DNA of 61,994 nucleotides from Streptomyces sp. DI166 (GTDB taxonomy: Bacteria > Actinomycetota > Actinomycetes > Streptomycetales > Streptomycetaceae): positions 1-61,994 of the forward strand of contig NZ_FLSP01000047.1 of assembly GCF_900091315.1 (NCBI RefSeq), in the 5' to 3' direction. The notes under the pieces were generated by a model. The model saw only the letters and a list, made by a program, of their open reading frames with translations. It was not told the DNA's origin and did no database searches. A program made the position numbers and the translations under genes. Positions 37,081 through 45,931 of the stretch are shown here, piece after piece. The number at the start of each line of letters is the position of its first letter. Position 1 is the stretch's first letter.

Positions 37081-38277
37081 CTACCCGGCGCCGCCCGGTT
37101 CCGGCACCGGGCGGCGCTGCAGGTAAAGACCCGCCGTCGACACCAGCAGCGCCATGCACGCGATGAACACCAGCCCGGCGCCCTCCAGTCCGAGCGGCGC
37201 CACCAGCAGGCCCACGCCGATCACCGGTACCGAGATCCCGGCGTAGGCCACCACGAACAGGGCCGAGATCACCGCCGCCCGCTTGTCGTCGTCGGACACC
37301 TGCGCCACCGCGGCCAGGGCGGCACGGAAGGACAGCCCCTGTCCGGTGCCGCCGACGACCGCGCTCAGGACGACGAGGGGCAGCAGGTCCCAGTACAGGG
37401 CACCGGCGAGCAGCGCCAGGCCCGCGAGCAGCAGGGTGCAGCCGAGCGGCAGCGAGCGGGGCACCCCGACCCGGCCGACGGCGAGCTGACCGGCCGTCGA
37501 GGAGAAGAAGGCCAGCGCGACCACGAGTCCGCTCACCGCGTGGTTGTGCACGTCCAGGGACTGGGCGAGGAACGACGGGCTGACCGAGGTGAACACCCCG
37601 AACAGGGCGAACCCCACGAAGGACGCGGTCGCCGCCGGACCGAACACCGGCCGCACCCGCGGCGGCAGGCTGGGGCGCTGCGGCCGTACGGTGCTCAGCG
37701 GCCGCCGCTCGCGCACCGTCTCCGGGAGCCGGAGCAGGACAGCCGCCGAGATGACGACCAGGGCGAGGTGGACGGCGAACGGCAGGTACAGCGGCCGGTC
37801 GGCGTACTGCGCGAGCACTCCGGCGAGCAGCGGGCCGCAGCCGAGGCCGCCCATGTTGGCGGCGGTGGCCACCAGCGTGCCGCGTGGCGACCCGCGCGGG
37901 GCGAGTTCGATGACGTACGCCGAACCCGCGCCGGTGAACAGGCCCGCGGACAGCCCCGACAGCAGCCGTCCCACGTACAGCCAGCCCAGCGCTGAGGCGA
38001 GCAGGAAGCAGACGGCGCTGGCCGCCGAGCAGACCAGGCCCCACCACAGTACGGGCCGTCGGCCGACCGCGTCCGAGGCGTTCCCGGCGAGCAGCAGGAC
38101 GCCGATGACCCCGAAGGCGTAGACGGCGTAGACGACCGTGACGGTCAGCTCGGAGAAGTCGAACCTCTCCTGGTACAGGCCGTAGAGCGGGGTGGGCAGT
38201 GTGGTCCCGGCCATGCAGACCGCGAAGACCGCTCCGGCGAGCAGGCACGCGCGCCAGCCTCGGGAATCACCGTGCAT
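37081..38277 (-). CDS. MFS transporter, probable drug-type efflux or uptake
   Basis: A 398-residue major facilitator protein with twelve predicted membrane helices and the loop 2-3 signature GNASDAVGRRPVLWWG (variant of GxxSDRxGRR). The second half begins at about residue 210 after a polar Arg/Pro-rich loop. No binding protein or enzyme is co-transcribed, so the substrate is unknown. Its end is 1 bp from the stop of the convergent GH109-like gene. A strong hairpin covers its last codons. Confidence 0.85.
   Translation of the reverse strand: MHGDSRGWRACLLAGAVFAVCMAGTTLPTPLYGLYQERFDFSELTVTVVYAVYAFGVIGVLLLAGNASDAVGRRPVLWWGLVCSAASAVCFLLASALGWLYVGRLLSGLSAGLFTGAGSAYVIELAPRGSPRGTLVATAANMGGLGCGPLLAGVLAQYADRPLYLPFAVHLALVVISAAVLLRLPETVRERRPLSTVRPQRPSLPPRVRPVFGPAATASFVGFALFGVFTSVSPSFLAQSLDVHNHAVSGLVVALAFFSSTAGQLAVGRVGVPRSLPLGCTLLLAGLALLAGALYWDLLPLVVLSAVVGGTGQGLSFRAALAAVAQVSDDDKRAAVISALFVVAYAGISVPVIGVGLLVAPLGLEGAGLVFIACMALLVSTAGLYLQRRPVPEPGGAG
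37088..37117. terminator. Hairpin at the end of convergent GH109-like and MFS genes
   Basis: GCGCCGCCCGGT (37088-37099) and ACCGGGCGGCGC (37106-37117) are perfect 12-bp complementary arms around a 6-base loop. It lies inside the last codons of the MFS gene and just beyond the GH109-like stop. It could work as a bidirectional terminator. No U-rich tail is present, as is common in Streptomyces. Confidence 0.65.
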
Positions 38278-38380
38278 AGGGCCGACCGTAACCGCCGGCG
38301 GTGGCCTCGGCTGGGATCATGGAGCGGGCCGCGCCGCACAAGCACCGCCCGCTTCTTCGTTTCTCGCAGGGGGATCTCGT

Positions 38381-39784
38381 ATGACCGCAGGTGACGCTGT
38401 GATCGGGCTGGCCGCCAACCGGTCCGCGCCCGCCGATGTACTGCTGCGCATCGTGCCGGAGGACTACGACTGGGACATCGTGCAACGGCTCACCTGGCGC
38501 GAGTCGCTGCCGGACGAGGTCGGGGAGGCGCTGGTCAGACACCCCGTGCGCCTGGTGCGCGGCGCGATAGCGGACAGCTGGGTGGCCTCCCCCGAGCTGA
38601 AGGCCAAGCTGCTGGACGGCCCGGAGTCCGACGCCATTCTGGTCGCCTGCGGTGCGTTTCCGTACCGGGCGACGGTCGAGCCGATGCCGGACTGGGCGTA
38701 CGAGCGGCTGCTGAACCACCCACGGCCCGACATCCGGCACGAGACGGCCCTGTCGTTCCACATCCCCGTCCACGTCCTGGCGCCGCTGGCCACGCACGAG
38801 GACCCGTTGCTCCGGATGGCCGCCTGCCGTCGTCTGTGGACGGAGCTCCCCGAGGACGTACGCGCCGCACGCCTCCACGACCCGGACGACCGGGTCCGGC
38901 AGGCCGCCGCACTGCACGTCATGCACGAGGACGCCGAGCAGACGGCATGGCTCGTCGAGACGGCCAAGGGCGGGTACGAGTACCAAAACGTACTCGAATC
39001 CGGGCTGCTCACCAGGGAGTTGGCGGAACGCCTGATGGCGGAGGACAACTACGGTCTGAGCCTGCTCGCACTCAATCCGACGCTGCCCTCCGACCTCGCC
39101 GCCCGGCTGGCCGGCCACGAGGACCCGAGGGTGCGGCTCGCCGTCTCGGCCCGTCCGGAGCTGACGGAGGAGCAGCGGGCCGCCATCGACTGGAAGGTGC
39201 GCCCCGAGGACCGGTTGACCCCACTGCAGTGGGTGCGGCGCGCCCGCCACGACGTGGACGTGCTGCGCCGCTGCGCCCACTCCGGGCACACCTGGCTGCG
39301 CCGGAGCGCCGCGGTGTGCGAGGAGTTGCCCGAGGACTGCGTCCAACTCCTGGCCGAGGACGAGGACTTCGCCGTACGGCTGCTGCTCGCCGAGTTCCAC
39401 CCGAAGGCGCCTCCGGAGCTGCTGCTCGACCTGTACCTGCATGGTGACCACCGCGCCTGCGCCATGCTCGTCGCCCGTCCGCAGTTCCCGTCGGCGGGTC
39501 TCGCGGCGCGCTGCGCCGACGCGGAGAGCTCACGGGAACGCGCCCTCGCCCTGCGCGATCCGGACGCCTCACCGGCCCTGGTGGAGCGGCTGAGCCAGGA
39601 CCCGAGTGTTTGGGTGCGCCAGGCGGCGGCCTACGACCCCAGGCTGCCGGTGCGCCGGATCGTCGAACTGCTCGACGATCCGGACGTGTGCCAGTCGGCG
39701 GCGGCCAACCCCTCGTTGCCGGTGGCGGAGATGCGGGCGCTGCTCGACCGGGTGGGGGTGCCGGAGCTGCCCGCGCGCGGCTGA
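38381..39784 (+). CDS. LRV/HEAT-like repeat protein
   Basis: A 467-residue protein made almost entirely of degenerate alpha-helical repeats. Recurrent units contain short motifs like LAANRSAPADVLLRI, LLNHPRPDIRHETAL and LAGHEDPRVRLAVSA, repeated every ~23-40 residues. These fit leucine-rich-repeat-variant (LRV) or HEAT-like proteins seen in Streptomyces. It is acidic, without signal peptide or membrane segments, so probably a cytosolic scaffold. ATG 38381 follows CAGGGGG. The next gene, also a helical repeat protein, starts 19 bp downstream on the same strand, so the two are probably co-expressed. No function is known. Confidence 0.82.
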   Translation: MTAGDAVIGLAANRSAPADVLLRIVPEDYDWDIVQRLTWRESLPDEVGEALVRHPVRLVRGAIADSWVASPELKAKLLDGPESDAILVACGAFPYRATVEPMPDWAYERLLNHPRPDIRHETALSFHIPVHVLAPLATHEDPLLRMAACRRLWTELPEDVRAARLHDPDDRVRQAAALHVMHEDAEQTAWLVETAKGGYEYQNVLESGLLTRELAERLMAEDNYGLSLLALNPTLPSDLAARLAGHEDPRVRLAVSARPELTEEQRAAIDWKVRPEDRLTPLQWVRRARHDVDVLRRCAHSGHTWLRRSAAVCEELPEDCVQLLAEDEDFAVRLLLAEFHPKAPPELLLDLYLHGDHRACAMLVARPQFPSAGLAARCADAESSRERALALRDPDASPALVERLSQDPSVWVRQAAAYDPRLPVRRIVELLDDPDVCQSAAANPSLPVAEMRALLDRVGVPELPARG

Positions 39785-39803
39785 ACAGGGCCTGCGTGAA
39801 ACG

Positions 39804-41492
39804 ATGTTGCTCGTGACACAGGAGATACAGCAGCGCGGCGAGGCCCTGGTCGCCGCCGCACGCGCCGGGGACGAGAAGACCGCCCGTCGGTACACCGACT
39901 ACTTCGTGCTCAACCACCTTGTGGACGAGGGCATCCCGTACTGGGAGCAGGCGGTGGCGGCGGGCGACGCGTTCTCTCACTACACCCTCGCCCGGTACCG
40001 GAAGATCCGCGGCGACCGGCCCGCCGCGGCGGATCTCTACCGCGCCGTCGCCGACCGCCATCCCGGCAGCGCCTACGGACTGGGCATCCTGCTCAAGGAG
40101 ATCGGGGACCCGGAGGCCGCCGAGTGGTTCCGGCGCGGTTGGGAGAACGGCCGCGACCTCAGCTGCAAGATCGAGCTGGGCAAGTTGCTCGCCGCCGAGG
40201 GGCAACTCGACGAGGCGCCCAAGTTCTTGATGAGCAACGTCGACATCGGTGACATCGCGGTCTTCCGCTGGGTGCAGCTCTTCGAGTCGATCCGCGAGGA
40301 GTTCGACAAGGTCGCCGCCGCGCTGGACGCCGCCGAGGCCGACCGGGACGCGGACGCCGCGGCGGCGGCGCTGCGTCCGCTGTTCGACCTGGAGAAGTAC
40401 TTCCGTGACTACCCCGGTCTGACCGCCGAGGCCGAGTCCTACTACCTGCGGGCCGGTGAGCTGAGTGTGCCCGCCCGCGTGGACTACGCCGTCTTCCTGG
40501 ACGAGACCGGCGGCGACGCGGACTGGGCCAAGGCGTGCGAACTGCTCACCCGGGCCCACGAGGAGGGCCACCACGGAGCCGCCTTCGTGCTGGGACTCGG
40601 GCACGAGCAGCGCGGCGCCCTCACCGAGGCCGAGCACTGGTACGTCCTCTCGGCCGGTCTCGGGCATCCGGCCGCGCAGTACAACCTCGGTCTGCTGTGC
40701 AAGCGGCAGCGGCGCTACGACGAGGCGGAGCGCTGGTTCCGGCAGCTCGCGGAGGACGACGAGGACGCCGTCACCCAGCTCGAACGGCTGGCCGTGCTGC
40801 GGGAGTCGGGGAGCACCGCGCCGGGCAAGGACCTGCGCAGGCTGCCCGGACTGCGTGAGCGCGCGGAGGCGGGGGATGTCGGCGCCGGGTACGCGTACGG
40901 GAAGATCCTTCACGACTGGGGCGGCGCCTCGGAGCGGCATGTGGTCCGGTGGATCGAGCCGGCCGCCGAGGCGGGCGATCCGGAGGCCGCGTACGAGCTG
41001 GCGGAGCTGTACCGGGCGATGCGGTACAAGCCCGCGGTGCGCGACGACTGGTACCGCAGGGCCGCCGAGGCGGGGCACCCCGGCGCGTGCAACGAGATGG
41101 GCTGGCTCTCCGAGCACCACCGGGACTACCAGGAGGCCGAGCGCTGGTACGTGCGGGCCGCCGAGGACGGTTCGTCGCTGAACGCCATGCTCGCGGGCAA
41201 GCTGATGGCGCAGCGCGGCGCGTACGCCGAGGCGGAACCGTATCTGCGTCAGGTCTGGGAGGACGACCGGGACGCGGCGTACCGCACCGAGGCCGCCGGG
41301 TACTACGGACTCGTACTGCACCGGCTGGGACGGCTCACGGAGGCCCGGGAACCCCTGCGCGCGGCCGCCGCGCGCTGGCGGGAGGACGTGCGCTCCCGCT
41401 ACAGCCCCGACGACTTCGCCGTCATGGCCCGGATGGCCGACCCGGCGAAGGAACTGGAGGAGGTGGAGGCGGCGCTGGCGGGCTCCGCTTAG
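39804..41492 (+). CDS. Sel1/TPR-repeat protein
   Basis: A 562-residue protein with Sel1-like and TPR repeats through most of its length. Examples are GHHGAAFVLGLGHEQRGALTEAEHWYVLSAGLGHPAAQYNLGLL and GDPEAAYELAELYRAM in pairs of helices. Between about residues 150 and 230 there is a less repetitive acidic stretch. It is cytosolic and has no enzymatic motif. It follows the LRV-type gene closely, so the two may form one complex or respond to the same signal. ATG 39804 is preceded by only weak ribosome-binding sequence; GTG 39813 is an alternative. Confidence 0.82.
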   Translation: MLLVTQEIQQRGEALVAAARAGDEKTARRYTDYFVLNHLVDEGIPYWEQAVAAGDAFSHYTLARYRKIRGDRPAAADLYRAVADRHPGSAYGLGILLKEIGDPEAAEWFRRGWENGRDLSCKIELGKLLAAEGQLDEAPKFLMSNVDIGDIAVFRWVQLFESIREEFDKVAAALDAAEADRDADAAAAALRPLFDLEKYFRDYPGLTAEAESYYLRAGELSVPARVDYAVFLDETGGDADWAKACELLTRAHEEGHHGAAFVLGLGHEQRGALTEAEHWYVLSAGLGHPAAQYNLGLLCKRQRRYDEAERWFRQLAEDDEDAVTQLERLAVLRESGSTAPGKDLRRLPGLRERAEAGDVGAGYAYGKILHDWGGASERHVVRWIEPAAEAGDPEAAYELAELYRAMRYKPAVRDDWYRRAAEAGHPGACNEMGWLSEHHRDYQEAERWYVRAAEDGSSLNAMLAGKLMAQRGAYAEAEPYLRQVWEDDRDAAYRTEAAGYYGLVLHRLGRLTEAREPLRAAAARWREDVRSRYSPDDFAVMARMADPAKELEEVEAALAGSA

Positions 41493-41499
41493 GGGCCGC

Positions 41500-41979
41500 T
41501 CAGGGGTGCGGCGGCAGGGTCGGCAGTCCCGGTGGCGGTTCCGGCCACACCAGGAGCACCGGGCAGGGCGCGTGGTCGACGACGAAGCGGCTCGCCGGGC
41601 CCAGGCTGTGCGGGCCGAGGTGGGTGCGGTCGCCGTCGCGGGCCAGGATCAGCAGGTCCGAGCCCTCGGACGCGGCGACGACCTCGCGTTCCACGCGGCC
41701 GGTGCGCTCGACCCGGGTGCAGGCCCGTCCCAGCCGGTCGGCCGCGGTCTGGAGCAGTTCCCGCGCGGAGGAGGCGGCGAGCTGTTCCAGGCGTGTGCCC
41801 GGGTCGCGCTCGGGGTGGCCGCGGCCGAGCAGCCCGGCGAAGGCGCCGTGCGCGGCACCGGGGACGTCGGCCGGGGTGACGTGCAGCAGGACGATGTCGG
41901 TGTCCGCCGGGGCGTGGGCGCGGGCGGCGTCCACGCAGGCGTGCCAGGTGCCCTCGACGATCCAGACGACCACGGCCAT
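41500..41979 (-). CDS. Universal stress protein (UspA family)
   Basis: A 159-residue single Usp domain. It has the N-terminal beta-strand VVVWIVEGTWHA, DIVLLHVTP, and the C-terminal region DLLILARDGDR...LGPASRFVVDHAPCPVLLVWP. The usual ATP-binding G-2x-G-9x-G(S/T) motif is only partly visible here, as LGPHSLGPASR. ATP binding is therefore uncertain. It ends in a Pro-rich tail. It lies 4 bp after the transporter gene on the same strand, which suggests joint expression. Its exact stress is unknown. Confidence 0.85.
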   Translation of the reverse strand: MAVVVWIVEGTWHACVDAARAHAPADTDIVLLHVTPADVPGAAHGAFAGLLGRGHPERDPGTRLEQLAASSARELLQTAADRLGRACTRVERTGRVEREVVAASEGSDLLILARDGDRTHLGPHSLGPASRFVVDHAPCPVLLVWPEPPPGLPTLPPHP

Positions 41980-41983
41980 GGGG

Positions 41984-43213
41984 TCAGCCTCCTCCGATCA
42001 CGGACAGCGAGGCCCACAGTGCCAGCACCGCGGCCCCCAGACTCGCCGGGACCGCGTACACGCCGAGCCGGGTGAACTCCCGCAGTTCGACCTCGCCGTC
42101 GTGGGCATGCACGATACGCCGCCACAGCAGGGTGGCCAGGGAGCCCGCGTAGGTGAGGTTGGGGCCGATGTTCACCCCGAGCAGCACGGCGAGGACGGCG
42201 CCGGGACCGGACGGGGCGGTCAGCGGCAGCAGCACCAGGACCGCGGGCAGGTTGTTGATGACGTTGGCGAGTACGGCGGCCAGCGCGGCGACGGCGAGCA
42301 GTTCCGGCAGCCCCGTACCGGCGGGGATCAGGTGACCCAGCGCCTCGTCGAGCCCGTTGTCCACGACCGCGCGGACCACGATGCCGAGCGCCAGCACGAA
42401 GGCGAGGAAGGGCACGGAGGCGGCGCCCAGCAGGGCCCGGGGTGTGGTGCGGCGCCGGATCAGGGCCCGCACGGCGAGGGTCAGCGCGCCCGCGAGGGCG
42501 GCCCAGGCCGGGTCGACGCCGACCGCCGAGGTCAGGACGAACCCGGCGAGCGTGCATCCCACGGTCACCAGCGCGAACCTCGGCAGCGGCGGCGGTTCCC
42601 CCACGTCCGCGGTCTGCGCCCCGGCGTCCAGGTCGGTGGCGAAGAAGCGGCGGAAGACCAGGTACTCGACGGCGATGGCCGCCGCCCAGGGCAGCGCCAT
42701 CAGCGCCGCGAACCGGGTGAAGCTCAGCCCGCTCGCGGTGAAGGCGAGCAGATTGGTGAGGTTGGAGACCGGCAGCAGCAGCGAGGCCGTGTTCGACAGA
42801 TGGGTGCAGGCGTAGACATGCGGTTTGGGGCGCGCACCGAGCCGGGCGGCGGTGGCGAACACGACCGGCGTCAGCAGGACCACGGTGGCGTCCAGGCTGA
42901 GCACCGCCGTGATGGCCGAGGCGGCGACGAACACCTGGGCCAGCAAGCGGCGCGGACGGCCCGCCGCCGTGCGCGCCATCCACGCCCCGCAGGCACGGAA
43001 CAGCCCGTCGTCGTCGCACAGCTGGGCGAGCACCAGCACGGCCGCCAGAAAGCCGACGACCGGCGCCAGATGTTCCACTTCGTCGAGGGCGGCGTCGAAC
43101 GGGATCGCCCCCGTGACGACCACCAGGACCGCCGCGGGAACGGCGACGACTGCCTCCGGCCAGCCGAAGGGGCGGACGATCGCACCGGCCAGGACCAGTA
43201 CGAGCAGGGCCAC
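41984..43213 (-). CDS. SLC13/ArsB-like ion transporter
   Basis: A 409-residue membrane protein with about eleven helices of the ion-transporter superfamily (SLC13, ArsB, NhaD). It has the N-terminal VRPFGWPEAVVAVPAAVLVVVTGAI, the conserved internal LSLDATVVLLTPVVFATA and a mirrored second half with NVINNLPAVLVLLPLTA. These NP-type hairpin segments are the usual substrate-binding elements. The ion could be arsenite, sodium or a dicarboxylate; the sequence does not decide. The start shown is GTG 43213. A better ribosome site, GAAGGA, precedes an in-frame CTG at 43243, so a rare CTG start giving NTQLAETLSV is possible. It is followed by a universal stress protein. Confidence 0.82.
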   Translation of the reverse strand: MALLVLVLAGAIVRPFGWPEAVVAVPAAVLVVVTGAIPFDAALDEVEHLAPVVGFLAAVLVLAQLCDDDGLFRACGAWMARTAAGRPRRLLAQVFVAASAITAVLSLDATVVLLTPVVFATAARLGARPKPHVYACTHLSNTASLLLPVSNLTNLLAFTASGLSFTRFAALMALPWAAAIAVEYLVFRRFFATDLDAGAQTADVGEPPPLPRFALVTVGCTLAGFVLTSAVGVDPAWAALAGALTLAVRALIRRRTTPRALLGAASVPFLAFVLALGIVVRAVVDNGLDEALGHLIPAGTGLPELLAVAALAAVLANVINNLPAVLVLLPLTAPSGPGAVLAVLLGVNIGPNLTYAGSLATLLWRRIVHAHDGEVELREFTRLGVYAVPASLGAAVLALWASLSVIGGG

Positions 43214-43330
43214 GGACAGCGTCTCCGCGAGCTGGGTGTTCAGGATCGGTTCCTTCCGCGCGGCGGCACCGGCCGCCTGTACATCACGGCGAAAGGTACC
43301 CCGCGCGCAGCGCCGTACCGCTCAGGGCGG

Positions 43331-43813
43331 TCAGCGTACGGCGCGGGCGCGCTGAGCCCCCTCGACGATTCTCCGCAGCACCTCGGCCATCGCGCTCAGG
43401 TCGATCCCTTCGAGCTGGTCGAAGAGGGTACGCCGGACGAGCCGGAGATGCTCCGGCCCCGCCTCCTTCAGCACGCTCGCGCCGCGCTCCGTGAGCACCG
43501 CCCGTACGGCACGGCGGTCGCTGGACCCGCGTCTGCGTTCGACCAGGCCCCGGGCCTCCAGCCGGTCGACGGTCCTGCTCATCGCGCTGAGGGACTGCAG
43601 GCAGTCCTCGGCGAGCAGGGAGAGCTGCCTGCCCTGCCCGTCCGCCTCCGACAGCACGCGCAACGCCGTGTACTCGACCTGCGAGAGCCCGTGCCGTCTG
43701 GTGAGGTCCTCGTCCCACGCCTTGAGCAGGGCGTCGATCGCCTCGGGCAGGGTGCGCAGCACCTTTTCCTCGGTGGCGCTCAAAGGACGGAGATCGTCAG
43801 TCATCTGCCTCAT
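43331..43813 (-). CDS. MarR-family regulator
   Basis: A 160-residue winged-helix MarR protein. The DNA-binding helix-turn-helix is around LSLLAEDCLQSLSAMSRTVDRLEARGLVERR, and the wing contains SSDRRAVRAVLT. The N- and C-terminal helices form the dimer interface. The start may be ATG 43813, or ATG 43804 with GAGG upstream. A 19-bp near-palindrome lies just upstream, suggesting autoregulation. The flanking genes (an ion transporter downstream and a SMI1 gene) give no clear target. Confidence 0.88.
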   Translation of the reverse strand: MRQMTDDLRPLSATEEKVLRTLPEAIDALLKAWDEDLTRRHGLSQVEYTALRVLSEADGQGRQLSLLAEDCLQSLSAMSRTVDRLEARGLVERRRGSSDRRAVRAVLTERGASVLKEAGPEHLRLVRRTLFDQLEGIDLSAMAEVLRRIVEGAQRARAVR

Positions 43814-43815
43814 GC

Positions 43816-43834
43816 TAGATCAGGCCTTGAACTA
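43816..43834. promoter_or_regulatory. Palindromic operator for the adjacent MarR gene
   Basis: TAGATCAGGCCTTGAACTA matches its own reverse complement at 15 of 19 positions. It sits 3 bp upstream of the first possible ATG of the MarR gene. MarR proteins bind such sites in their own promoters, so it is a good candidate autoregulatory operator. Confidence 0.6.
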
Positions 43835-43929
43835 ACCCGGCGGCACCGGCGGTTGCTTCCGCGCGCCCGCAAAGCCGGTGCGTCCGGGCGGAGTTGACGG
43901 GACCGGTGGTGAAACGGTCCCGATGCCGG

Positions 43930-44490
43930 TCACTCGGCGTCGAACCAGTCCTTGTTCTGCGCCCAGTGCCGTACCCATCCCGCGAATCCGGGCTCCCCGC
44001 CGGTGAACCCGGAGTGTGCGCCGAAGGGCAGGGCACCGACATCGGTGACCTGCCAGATGTGGCCGCGCTGCGGACCGGTGACGACGAGGTGCCAGTTCAT
44101 CGCGCAGCCGTCCGTGCCGAGCACGAGAGAACCGTGGTTGTGGACCTGTTCGATGCGCTCCTCGATGTCGTCCGCCGGATCCTCGTCCTCCTCCCATATC
44201 CAGGTCTCCGTCAGCGGGAACGGCGTGCCGAGGTCACGGTCCCGCCCGTCCCCGGCCCAGTCGACCGGCAGCTCCACCAGGGGCAGCAGCCCGTACGCCG
44301 GTGGTCCGGACGGAGAGCCGTCCGCTGTCTCGGCGACGAAGGTCCGGTAGGGCTCGGGCAGGACGATCCCGTGCTCCGCCTCGAAGGCACGGACCGCCTT
44401 CCACCCCAGCGGCGGCGCGCCCTTGCGCTCGGCGTCGAACGCCGCGCGCAGGGCGGCCAGCTCGGTGGGGTCGGCGTGATCAACGTTCAT
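43930..44490 (-). CDS. SMI1/KNR4 family protein
   Basis: A 186-residue protein of the SMI1/KNR4 (SUKH) superfamily. It has EAEHGIVLPEPYRTFVAETADG near the N-terminus, then a Pro/Trp-rich middle (LLPLVELPVDWAGDG). A C-terminal half contains IEERIEQVHNHGSLVLGTDGCAMNWHLVVTG. Bacterial members include immunity proteins to contact-dependent toxins, but many are orphan housekeeping proteins. Its start overlaps the end of the FAD oxidase gene by 11 bp, so it is the last gene of a three-gene leftward operon. No toxin gene is near, so an immunity role is doubtful. Confidence 0.85.
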   Translation of the reverse strand: MNVDHADPTELAALRAAFDAERKGAPPLGWKAVRAFEAEHGIVLPEPYRTFVAETADGSPSGPPAYGLLPLVELPVDWAGDGRDRDLGTPFPLTETWIWEEDEDPADDIEERIEQVHNHGSLVLGTDGCAMNWHLVVTGPQRGHIWQVTDVGALPFGAHSGFTGGEPGFAGWVRHWAQNKDWFDAE

Positions 44491-45931
44491 GGGGCATGGA
44501 TAGCACCCCGCTCGGACGGATGTTGCGGTTGACCCGGAAGAGGTTGTCGGGGTCACAGTCCGCCTTGACCTGCTGGAGGCGTTCGTACGTGCCCCGGTAC
44601 GCGGCGGCGGTCCGGTCGGGGCCGTCCTCGGGCAGCTGGAAGTTGACGTAGTTCCCGCCGGTCGAGTACGGGCGGATCCTCTCCCAGCCCGCGCGGACCG
44701 CGCCCACGATGCGTTCGCCGTCGTCCCCCGGTGGCCACACCCCGGAGAAGCCGCTGATGAAGCGGGCGTCCCGGTTGCCGACCGCGCCACCGTCCTCGTC
44801 GGCCTCGTTGATCGCGCCGGCGAGATGGAAGACGACGGAGAAGGACAGCGGGGACGCGACGTCCAGTGCGGCGTCCCGGAAGGCGGGGAGGTAGTCGGCG
44901 GGCAGGTCCGGGAGGAACTCGGCCTTCCAGTACTGGTTCAGGCCCTTGGGTTCCGTCTCGTCGAGCATGGACTGCTGGGCCGTGTAGGGCTTCTCGCCGA
45001 TGAGGTCGAAGATCGGATCCCCCAGGGACCTCAGCGGTGCGAGATCGGCTTCGGCGCCCTTGCCGCTGTGGCACACCAACACCCCGGCCACGGGCTTGAG
45101 TTGCCACTCCTCCGGTACGAACGGCGCGGGCGGCGCGAGCCGTACGACCACCGCCGCGGTCAGCTCGCGGGGGGCGTTCGCGGTGAGTTCCCGGTACGTC
45201 GCGAGGACGTCGTCCACGCGGTCGGCGCCCCAGGCGGCGAGGCCGCCGGTGATGACGGGGCCGACCCGGTGCAGCCGGAAGGTGAAGCGCGTGACGATGC
45301 CGAAGTTGCCGCCACCGCCGCGCAGCGCCCAGAACAGGTCCGGGTGCTCCGTGCGGCTCGCGGTCCTGATCCGCCCGTCCGCCGTGACGATCTCGACCTG
45401 CTCCAGGTTGTCGGCGGCCCAGCCGAACCGGCGTGCCAGATAGCCGAATCCGCCGCCGAGGGTCAGTCCGGCGACCCCGGTCTCGGACACGAAGCCGAGC
45501 ACCGTCGCCAGCCCGTGCCGCTGGGTCGCCCGGTCCACGTCCTGCAACAGGCACCCCGGGCCCACGTGGGCGAGCCGGGCGGCCGGGTCCACGGTGACCT
45601 CCCGCATACGGGACATGTCCAGGGTCAGCCCGCCGTCGGCGAGTGCCGTGCCGCCGATGTTGTGGCCGCCGCCCTTGACGCTCAGCAGCACACCGTGGTC
45701 CGCGGCGAACCGGACGACCGTCGCCACGTCCTCGGCCGAGACCGGTTGGACGACCAGTCTCGGTACCGCGGTGACCATGGCGTTCCAGACCAGGACGGCC
45801 TCGTCCCAGCCGTTGTCCCCGGCCGCGAGCAGCGGGCCCGCCAGCCGGGTGCCAAGCTTCTCGATCTGTGTGGCGGTCAGGCCGACGCCGCCGTCTTCGA
45901 GGCCGGTGACCTCCAGCATGCGCGCGGTCAT
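44480..45931 (-). CDS. Berberine-bridge-type FAD-linked oxidase
   Basis: A 483-residue FAD_binding_4/BBE oxidase. The N-terminal FAD domain contains VKGGGHNIGG with His90 as the expected covalent flavin link. The region ETGVAGLTLGGGFGYLARRFG has no Cys at the place where doubly linked enzymes carry it, so only mono-covalent FAD is likely. The BBE C-terminal motif VNFQLPEDG is present. It overlaps the preceding hydrolase gene by 4 bp (ATGA). Such enzymes oxidise sugars, alcohols or secondary metabolites. Its substrate is unknown. Confidence 0.88.
   Translation of the reverse strand: MTARMLEVTGLEDGGVGLTATQIEKLGTRLAGPLLAAGDNGWDEAVLVWNAMVTAVPRLVVQPVSAEDVATVVRFAADHGVLLSVKGGGHNIGGTALADGGLTLDMSRMREVTVDPAARLAHVGPGCLLQDVDRATQRHGLATVLGFVSETGVAGLTLGGGFGYLARRFGWAADNLEQVEIVTADGRIRTASRTEHPDLFWALRGGGGNFGIVTRFTFRLHRVGPVITGGLAAWGADRVDDVLATYRELTANAPRELTAAVVVRLAPPAPFVPEEWQLKPVAGVLVCHSGKGAEADLAPLRSLGDPIFDLIGEKPYTAQQSMLDETEPKGLNQYWKAEFLPDLPADYLPAFRDAALDVASPLSFSVVFHLAGAINEADEDGGAVGNRDARFISGFSGVWPPGDDGERIVGAVRAGWERIRPYSTGGNYVNFQLPEDGPDRTAAAYRGTYERLQQVKADCDPDNLFRVNRNIRPSGVLSMPHER

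Noticed and set aside
38192..38380. N-terminal extension of the LRV/HEAT-like protein
   Set aside because: It runs antisense through the start of the MFS gene; ATG 38381 has a ribosome site.
43930..44490. SMI1 protein as immunity protein of a toxin system
   Set aside because: No polymorphic toxin, secretion or WXG gene is nearby; it is the last gene of an oxidase operon.
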